Under the pieces are notes generated by a model, which was not told the DNA's origin, searched no databases, and saw only the letters and a program-made list of their open reading frames with translations. Source: Pseudomonas izuensis (GTDB taxonomy: Bacteria; Pseudomonadota; Gammaproteobacteria; Pseudomonadales; Pseudomonadaceae). Taken from it: a DNA stretch of 60,182 nucleotides. The stretch's first letter is position 1. Each line of letters begins with the position of its first letter. A program made the position numbers and the translations under genes. The stretch lies in the NCBI RefSeq assembly GCF_009861505.1, contig NZ_WTFT01000010.1, positions 1 to 60,182 on the forward strand, written 5' to 3'. Below, one piece after another: positions 54,401 through 60,182 of the stretch.

Positions 54401-57400
54401 TGTTTTTTTGCTCACGCGTTCCCGCAGAAGCCCCCCTCCTTTGTCCAACCACATCGCCAGAGACCGAACCACCGGCATTGATCGTCAGGTTTCCGCCCAT
54501 CTGCGGGAACCAGGCCTGATAGAGGCTATCGCTGCCGCCATTGACCCATTTTTCATAGTCCGTGCCGGAGCTGCCCAGCACGGACCCGTCGTCCGACAGT
54601 CGACCACGGGGCTGGTTGAAACGCGGATCGACATCGCTCGATTGCGTACCAGCGGTGTACACACCGAAGGGTGAGTCCATGCTCAGGTTGCCCGCCGCCA
54701 TCACGTCCAGATCCCCCGTACCGGTGCGCAGCACGCTGAACATCTGGCTGTGGGCCTTGTAACCCGGCTTGCTCTCTACGCATACCTCCGGGTAAATGAG
54801 GCATAACTCGATCAGGTCGTCAGTGACGGGCGCGTAGTCCGGCATGCCCACCCAGTTGCCCGGGGCCCAGGTCCATTGGGCCATGGGCTCGCAGGCGGCA
54901 GGGTCGTCCGTACAAATCGACAGGTCGCCGTCGGACACAGGCGAGTAGGCAGGCCTGCCGTGGGTATTGTTCTCGCTCCATACCAGGCCACCCGCCCCGG
55001 TGGTTTTCAAACCGTAATGAGAATCCGCAAGCCGCAGATTACCTTGCGCTGTCAGCGGTTTGATCTGGCGGTTGTCCGCCGCGTCCAGATCGGCACCCGC
55101 GACCACACGCATCGACCACGACGCACTGCCTGACGGCAACATGCTTGCCAGGGCCCAGTTGGCACCCTGCCGGGTACCGTCAAGCGGCCGAAGCTCAATG
55201 GCCGTGGTGCCATCGGCCAAAACCACGTTGGTCATGGACGGAATCAGCGAGCCACGCAGCAACGCCAGCGAGCCCTGCACAAACATGCCATTGACGGTGC
55301 GCAGGTCCGGGTCGTAACTGCCTGGCAATGGCACACCTTTGGGCCAGATCATGCCTTGCAACGCCGTGGCTTTATTCAAGCGGATGCCGGCGCCCAGGCG
55401 ACTGCCCGCCGGCAAGACGATGCTGTCGCCAAGCAAGGTCCCGGCGCTGTACAGCAGATTGCCCGCCGCGTCGTGCACCGCCCCCGCCAGAACAGTGCCG
55501 GCGCCGAGCGTGTAGGGTTCGGCGAGAATGGCCTGGGTCGGTAACAACGTGCCGTTGGCGAAGTTGGCCGCCTGGATCGGCAAGTCGTAATTCAAGGCAA
55601 CACCCACCGGGAACTGCGTCCCCTCGGCCAGCGTCACGCCCGCGACTGGCACGATCAGGTCACCACCGAACGGCTGCACCCCCGGCAGCAATTTCCAGCC
55701 AGCGTCATCCACGGTTGGCGGTGGCGGCGCAAAGCCGTCGTTGATGCTGCCGTAGATATCGAGGTTGCCGCCGGCACGGATCACCAGGCTGCCCGCCTCA
55801 CCCGAGCCATAGACCGAGGTTTTCTGCGTGTGCGGGTTGAGGCTGGCATAGCGGTAGCCGGACAGGTCCAGATCGCCTTGCACCACCAGATCGCCATCGG
55901 CGGTTTTACTGGCGATTTCCACGCCCGGACGCAAATGGAACGCATCGGCGTAGGTGGCATTGTTCAGGCCCGCGAGTTTGCGTTGCAGCAAATCGCTATT
56001 GGTCAGAGCGGCATTGATAAACCCCGTGCTATCGCGATGAATATTATCCAGATACGCCTGATCGAGGATCTGGTACGGGCGGCCGCTGACGGTCGGGTCG
56101 ACGCCGTCGTCAGCATCAATGTAACGTCGGGTGCCATTGAGCCCGATGGAGCGCGCACCCAGGATGTTCAGGGCACCGCTGGCATCAATCGCAATATCCC
56201 CGGCGCCCAGGCGCGGCGCATTCAACTCCAGGGTGCCACGCAGCAGGCCGTCGTACTGACCCGCGAGGCTGCCAGGTACGGCATCGGTGCCGTGGCGCAG
56301 GTCGATGCGCGCCCCCGAGGCCAGGGTCAGTTGTCCATCCCCCGAATCGAGCTCGACCATGGCGCGGTTCGGCGCGTCGATGACTTTGCCATAGCTGTCG
56401 ACCCGCAACATTCGGCCATGGGCATCGAGCACGGCGCTGCCTGTCAGCGTCAGGCCGTGCCTGGCGGACAGGCGAATACTGCCGACACGCTCGCCGCTGG
56501 CGTCGATCAACCCGGCAACCGTCAGGCTGCCGTTGTCCACCGAGACATTGACCTCACCGGCCTTGAGCCCGTCACCGATCAACAGGTTGCCTTGCTTGAG
56601 CTGGAAACTTCGACTGCCATACACCTGGCCGGCGTTCAGGCGCTGGTTGAGGGCCGCGAACGCTTGATTGAGATCCCCGTCGCTGCCCAGTTGTCGGGCA
56701 CGAATGTCTACACCCGCGGCGTTGTACGGCACCCATGTGCCCCCCGCGTCGTAGTAACCGCTGGCGCTGCCGAGAACCTCGCCCTGTAGATCGACCACAC
56801 CCGCGCCAGTGGCCAACGCCACCGCGCTGAGATGACCGGCCTGGTTGTTGACCGCCGACAGATCGATGCGTGAACCGGCCTGTTGGCGGATATTGCCCTT
56901 GTCGCTGTAGAGCGACACGTCGCCGCCCCAGCTGTATTTGTTCACATCATTGAACGGCAAGGTGCGCCCGGCCAGGTCCAGGTAAGCACCAGTGCTCAGC
57001 GTCACGTCATCGTCGGCCTTGACCGACAGTTTGCCGCTGGCCAGAGCAATGCGGCTGTCGAGCAGCACGCTGCGTGCCTGCAGGTTCAATTCGGCGCCCA
57101 GGGCATCCGCAACGGCCGGCGTGCCGGCACCATTGGGCGAGGTCAACGTCAGGTTGTTGCCTGCCTTGAGCAGGTTGACCGACCCGGCTTCACCCGTCAG
57201 CAATGGCGTTCGCAGGTTCAGATTGCCGCCGCTGTAGGCATAGCCGTTGACCGGGTCGTAAGCGCCCTGCTGCTCGTGCACCGCCAGGCTGCCCTTGTGG
57301 TTGGCGGTGATGCGCTCACTGGCATTGAGGTTGACGTTGGCAAAGCCCAACGCCAGCCGGTCGTTCTGGTCCAGACCACTGGGTTGCGGGTTCGGGCCGT

Positions 57401-60182
57401 AACCGAACTCGATACGTTGCGCCTGGATGTCCAGCGTGCCGTGACCGGTGCCGGCCCCGTCCTTGATCACGGTGCCGGGGTTTTGCGTCGCACCGTTCCA
57501 GATCAGGTTGGCCGTACGGATGGTCGCCACATCATTGGCATCGCCCAAGCCATAGACCGCCGGAGTGACCAGCACCAGGTTGGCCAGTCGGCTCTTGCCG
57601 GTCTGCGGGTCCAGGGTATCGAGGGTGACGCTGCCGAAGAAGTTGAACGAATCGCGAGTGGTCAGGCTCAGGGTTTCCAGGGCCGGCGCGCCGTATTGGG
57701 TATCGCCGCGCAACAGACGATCGAGGACGTCCTGGTTCAGGGTCAGCCCCGAGGGCACATGACTGCCCGCCAAGGCGAGCGCCTCGGCGCTGCCGGCGTT
57801 CACCGAGCCCATTGCCAGGGTCAGGTGACGGGTCCCGAATCGCACCGATCCACCGAGCTCGAACTGTTTATCGGTGACCGCGGTGATGCTGCCGTTGGAA
57901 TACAGCGATGCCGGGGTACTGCACGAGGTCGACGGGCACGTGCCGATACGGATGAAGCCCGCCCCCGCCAGGTCAACGCCTACTTCGGACGGCAGGACAT
58001 TGGTCCAGCCGTTGGACACGATCAACAGCCCGGCTTTTTCCGGCTGATAGATGAACCCCGAGTTGGAGTCGTAAGGAACATCGCCACGGCCCAGGGTATT
58101 GATGGCCGCTCCGGCTTCGAGCGTGATGCCGCCTCGTACATCGCCGGTGCGCAACACGACTTCCGGAGCCGAAAGAACCGCCCCTTCACGCAGGGTAATG
58201 TTGTTGGCGGAACCGGTGAATTTGATGAAGTTGCCCGCAGTGCTGTAGTCCACCTTCGGCGCTGCACCGATGCTCAAACGCCCGGCGCCCAAGTTGTTGA
58301 GCGAGTCGGCCGTCAGCGACACACCCTCAAAATCCTCGGTGCGGGCTGCGCCTGCCCGAAGAATTTCAAAGCTCGAGGCCCCGCGTACCACAGCCGTCCC
58401 CAGTGCACCGCCCTCGGCAGCGCCAAACATGACCCTGCCGCTGAAATCCAGGGCGATATCGTGATCACCCTTTTTCAACAACAGGTTGAGTGTCTTGCCA
58501 TCCAGCGGCGTCTGCGCGCGCGGTATGCCTTGACGCGCCGCGTCGCTGTAGACGAACTGGGTGTAGCTGGTTTCGTTGTACTGGGAATACCGGCGCAGCA
58601 CATCGGCGGAAGTCAGGATGACCTGGCTGGCGAGGCTGTCACGCAGTCCGGTGTTGGCAATCGACATTTGCCCGGAAGCGGTCCAGGAACCATTGCGCAT
58701 TTTCAGCGCGCCGCTGCCGGAACCTGGCGCGGCCTGGCCATTGACTTCGACCCGGAATGCACCAGGCAGCAAGGCAAAGGTCGATGGCAACAGGGTATAG
58801 GTGCCGGCTGCCAGGCCCGGTACACCGGCACCGAGGGTGATCTGCTGGCCAATGCGTGGGTCACTGGCACCCGCCTCCGCCACGACCGGCGCATAGACGC
58901 TCTGATTCCCCGGCACGATGGCGTAGATCGGGTTACTGCCCAGGCCCGGCAGGCTGAACGTACCGTCGTTGGCGTTGCGCACCAGTGGGTTGAAGCGCGC
59001 ATCGGTGGAACCGCCGCGTCCGGAGACAAACCCGGCCCCGCGAAGGTCACCGCCCCCGGACAGGTCAATCAGCGACCCCGTTTGTGCGTCGACGTACTGC
59101 GCATTCAGGACCACGCCGGTCTCTTCGTTGGCAATCCCCTTCAACACGACCGACTTGCCGTTGTAGCGATAGTCAGTGCCATCGGTGGTACCGCCATAGG
59201 GCATGACCAACCCTGCGCCACTGACCGAGGTCACGCTGCCCGGCAACAGTTGGATCTCACGGGTGTTGATATAGAAATCACTGCCCAGCGCGATCAGGCC
59301 CAATGGCGCACGAATGACCCCGCCTTGTTCGATATGGCCGCCGCTCAACACCAGTCGGCCAAAGGCCGAGTAAGGCATGGCGGCCGGAGCCGCGCCATGA
59401 CCGCTGATGCGCAGCGTACGATCGGGGTCAAACGACGCCTCGCTTTGATACCCGAAACGTATCTCGGACCAGACCCCCGTGCCGGGATAGATCTGTGCGG
59501 CGCCAAGGTGAAGATCGCCCGCCGTCCACAGGCTGGACGCACCTTGTGTATCCGGCTTTGCCAGCAAACGCATATCGCCGCGGCTGTCGAGCGTCACCAG
59601 GTCGAAGCTGCGCCGGCTGACAGCCAGGGCAGGCCCGGTGAGTTGCCTGATCTCGCCCTGGCTACCGAACGAGATCCGGTTGCTCAGGTCAAGCAAATCT
59701 GCGCTGGCGGTGAACTGCGCGTCCGACACTCTTTTGGTCGGCGTATTCAGAATCGTTGGACGGATATTGAACTGGGCATAGTAATCCCCCAGCCCAGACA
59801 AACGCATATAGGGGGCTGCCAGGTGGATGCGCGCGGTTTCTTTCGAAGCCTCGGCCAGGGACAGCGACCAGGCATACAGGCTCAAACTCTGATTCATGCG
59901 CAAGTCGACATCACCGTCAAACGACAGCGAGCCATGGCTCAGCAGGTTGAGGCTGTCGAAGCCACCCGACATCAAGTTGTCGGCGCTCAAGCGGGTCTGG
60001 CCGTAGCGCAGCAGCGGATCAGCCTCCCCCGGCTGCAAAGCCGCTGGCAGCAGGATGTCATCCGGTCCCTGGGCGATGATCATTTCCCGCATGACACGAA
60101 CGTCTTTACCCGCCTGTTTATCGTTGTACATCGGCGTTTCAAGGGCGATGTCCAGACGCCCCCCTGCGGCCCCGGCCCCGGC
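51480..60182 (-). CDS. pdtA: Giant filamentous-haemagglutinin-type TpsA exoprotein (PdtA-like), N-terminus beyond window
   Basis: An open frame of about 2900 residues that runs off the right edge: reading continues in frame past the first visible ATG (60131) to 60182, so signal peptide and TPS domain are outside. The sequence is Gly/Ala/Ser/Asn-rich with beta-helix repeats (for example SSGNWTASGQMSIANTGL-like units and GNLTINAGGSVSGDVVG). The C-terminal region (IDLIAPLGTIDAGEAGIRV, then NIIALKVVNAANIQVQG) matches the DUF3739 tail of FHA-family proteins, and the protein ends ERGSLTL. Three close cysteine pairs occur. It is exported through the TpsB at 49541. P. aeruginosa PdtA is the positional equivalent, induced by phosphate limitation there. 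Confidence 0.92.
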   Translation of the reverse strand, partial: AGAGAAGGRLDIALETPMYNDKQAGKDVRVMREMIIAQGPDDILLPAALQPGEADPLLRYGQTRLSADNLMSGGFDSLNLLSHGSLSFDGDVDLRMNQSLSLYAWSLSLAEASKETARIHLAAPYMRLSGLGDYYAQFNIRPTILNTPTKRVSDAQFTASADLLDLSNRISFGSQGEIRQLTGPALAVSRRSFDLVTLDSRGDMRLLAKPDTQGASSLWTAGDLHLGAAQIYPGTGVWSEIRFGYQSEASFDPDRTLRISGHGAAPAAMPYSAFGRLVLSGGHIEQGGVIRAPLGLIALGSDFYINTREIQLLPGSVTSVSGAGLVMPYGGTTDGTDYRYNGKSVVLKGIANEETGVVLNAQYVDAQTGSLIDLSGGGDLRGAGFVSGRGGSTDARFNPLVRNANDGTFSLPGLGSNPIYAIVPGNQSVYAPVVAEAGASDPRIGQQITLGAGVPGLAAGTYTLLPSTFALLPGAFRVEVNGQAAPGSGSGALKMRNGSWTASGQMSIANTGLRDSLASQVILTSADVLRRYSQYNETSYTQFVYSDAARQGIPRAQTPLDGKTLNLLLKKGDHDIALDFSGRVMFGAAEGGALGTAVVRGASSFEILRAGAARTEDFEGVSLTADSLNNLGAGRLSIGAAPKVDYSTAGNFIKFTGSANNITLREGAVLSAPEVVLRTGDVRGGITLEAGAAINTLGRGDVPYDSNSGFIYQPEKAGLLIVSNGWTNVLPSEVGVDLAGAGFIRIGTCPSTSCSTPASLYSNGSITAVTDKQFELGGSVRFGTRHLTLAMGSVNAGSAEALALAGSHVPSGLTLNQDVLDRLLRGDTQYGAPALETLSLTTRDSFNFFGSVTLDTLDPQTGKSRLANLVLVTPAVYGLGDANDVATIRTANLIWNGATQNPGTVIKDGAGTGHGTLDIQAQRIEFGYGPNPQPSGLDQNDRLALGFANVNLNASERITANHKGSLAVHEQQGAYDPVNGYAYSGGNLNLRTPLLTGEAGSVNLLKAGNNLTLTSPNGAGTPAVADALGAELNLQARSVLLDSRIALASGKLSVKADDDVTLSTGAYLDLAGRTLPFNDVNKYSWGGDVSLYSDKGNIRQQAGSRIDLSAVNNQAGHLSAVALATGAGVVDLQGEVLGSASGYYDAGGTWVPYNAAGVDIRARQLGSDGDLNQAFAALNQRLNAGQVYGSRSFQLKQGNLLIGDGLKAGEVNVSVDNGSLTVAGLIDASGERVGSIRLSARHGLTLTGSAVLDAHGRMLRVDSYGKVIDAPNRAMVELDSGDGQLTLASGARIDLRHGTDAVPGSLAGQYDGLLRGTLELNAPRLGAGDIAIDASGALNILGARSIGLNGTRRYIDADDGVDPTVSGRPYQILDQAYLDNIHRDSTGFINAALTNSDLLQRKLAGLNNATYADAFHLRPGVEIASKTADGDLVVQGDLDLSGYRYASLNPHTQKTSVYGSGEAGSLVIRAGGNLDIYGSINDGFAPPPPTVDDAGWKLLPGVQPFGGDLIVPVAGVTLAEGTQFPVGVALNYDLPIQAANFANGTLLPTQAILAEPYTLGAGTVLAGAVHDAAGNLLYSAGTLLGDSIVLPAGSRLGAGIRLNKATALQGMIWPKGVPLPGSYDPDLRTVNGMFVQGSLALLRGSLIPSMTNVVLADGTTAIELRPLDGTRQGANWALASMLPSGSASWSMRVVAGADLDAADNRQIKPLTAQGNLRLADSHYGLKTTGAGGLVWSENNTHGRPAYSPVSDGDLSICTDDPAACEPMAQWTWAPGNWVGMPDYAPVTDDLIELCLIYPEVCVESKPGYKAHSQMFSVLRTGTGDLDVMAAGNLSMDSPFGVYTAGTQSSDVDPRFNQPRGRLSDDGSVLGSSGTDYEKWVNGGSDSLYQAWFPQMGGNLTINAGGSVSGDVVGQRRGASAGTREQKNSVAVGNWLWRQGTGNGEIPTAWWINFGSYATQPLKSTDADPAPYLVGFTGFGTLGGGNISLRAGTDGGLLRPLGDAFTKDSFSRSQGLIVAVGSTGRVGDDGSLQLTGGGDMDIRIGGTVNPSLEARAGQSGIGVPRHDLQGALINLRGAAQLTASAMGAVNLRYGSFSGYQDQRESRGYDAFTSTTSSATGGLVLIPGDSGMRLNTRGDLVLGGTVDPGRVQLQNSTAFTTPDGVLHAGGGLTGFSLWTDHTAIDLFSAGGNLTPNTQLADTRNQQVVLGSNTSPTDNRFVIPSILRAVAAQGSIYAGPSAAYNGGGSEFNGAAYSLLLAPSNAGQLELLAGNSIYAGGYAINQSGASPLSISTPFAPAFNGYSAGPFNRVDLLMSNRGIDGVQASTNNSRYPLFAFGADSYSGLSGTQAPARFYALTGDLVGVRSGETLNFSNSKRVWYEAAGPVWMVAGRDIVASGTTLGSPVQVPKEGIGNSLDTITSTGNLFIHNNPNDVSRVSAGRDILYSSFDIGGPGTLEINAGRNILMENRASITSIGPVAPGDKRAGASVVLQAGAGAQGPDYGRFIAHYLDPKNQAVSGTPLSEQPGKVVRTYDEELVSWLTLGYGFSGNDERARAFYAALPGSEQAIFARQVYFAELRAGGLEYSDETGPRQGSYLRGRNAIAALFPTTDVAGNPIRYDGDITLYGGAGIKTLFGGDIQMLTPGGTQVFGIEGAAPPSTAGIVTQGTGNIQLYSQGSILLGQSRIMTTFGGGILGWSAEGDINAGRGSKTTVVFTPPKRVYDPWGNVTLSPTVPSTGAGIATLNPIAEVPPGNIDLIAPLGTIDAGEAGIRVSGNLNIIALKVVNAANIQVQGKSSGVPVTAAVNTGAITSASSAATSATQAAEDMSRQQQAASRKNQASVFTVQVLSFGSEQLAPNRDGANLVPAPVYNPDSPVQVLGAGVLDERARGQLTEEERGSLTL

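Noticed and set aside
1..60182. CRISPR array suggested by many regularly occurring short repeats
   Set aside because: The repeats are dispersed inverted REP pairs between genes, not clustered direct repeats with unique spacers, and no cas genes are present.
51480..60182. The TpsA frame starting at ATG 60131 as a complete gene
   Set aside because: The frame continues without a stop to the window edge, and the first residues are not a signal peptide or TPS domain, so the true start lies outside.

Overview
The window looks like a chromosomal segment of a Pseudomonas of the P. fluorescens group. It is GC-rich and densely coded. It carries about eighteen copies of the Pseudomonas REP element (GTAGGAGC / TGCTCGCGAT family), and its gene neighbourhoods match known P. 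aeruginosa loci: muxABC-opmB, the ccoN4 cyanide-inducible cluster and the pdtA/pdtB two-partner secretion locus. I saw no tRNA, rRNA, insertion sequence, phage or CRISPR array.

Layout. 0.1-7.3 kb: an MgtC-like membrane protein, a small DUF3203 protein, ccoG, a MocR-type regulator, an SDR oxidoreductase and a MHYT-GGDEF-EAL protein. 7.6-16.7 kb (minus strand): muxA-muxB-muxC-opmB, a tripartite RND efflux operon. 16.9-18.7 kb: thiol peroxidase tpx, an SRPBCC protein and a YciI-like protein. 19.1-35.9 kb (plus strand): a long, tightly packed set of genes. It encodes an outer-membrane barrel, a DUF1254 protein, MoxR/DUF58/DUF4381/VWA/VWA-TPR/BatD, a HAD phosphatase, an arylsulfatase, a membrane protein fused to a spermidine-synthase-like domain, and an eight-heme cytochrome with TPRs. 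36.0-40.2 kb: a DUF934 protein and a nitrite/sulfite reductase (minus), divergent from an orphan ccoN and a CcoQ-like small protein (plus). 40.3-42.6 kb: an unknown protein, a GNAT acetyltransferase and a LysR regulator. 42.7-60.2 kb (minus): a two-partner secretion locus with a giant FHA-type exoprotein (5' end outside the window), its TpsB transporter, an ExbB fused to DUF2341/LamG domains, ExbD, TonB, a porin, a coiled-coil protein, a YbjN-like protein and a PpiC-type isomerase.

How the genes fit together. ccoG and the MocR gene at the left, and nirA/DUF934/ccoN/ccoQ-like at 36-40 kb, are the two halves of what is one cluster in P. aeruginosa (PA4129-PA4134), separated here by about 34 kb. 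All three promoters (ccoG, nirA, ccoN) carry the same two-block sequence, TCTGAT-N20-TGA[AG][TC]CTGT, which is a strong candidate operator for the MocR regulator. The Bat/MoxR genes look like a maturation or chaperone machine, co-transcribed with two possible clients: a formylglycine-type sulfatase and an octaheme cytochrome. REP elements have inserted in frame into two genes of that operon.
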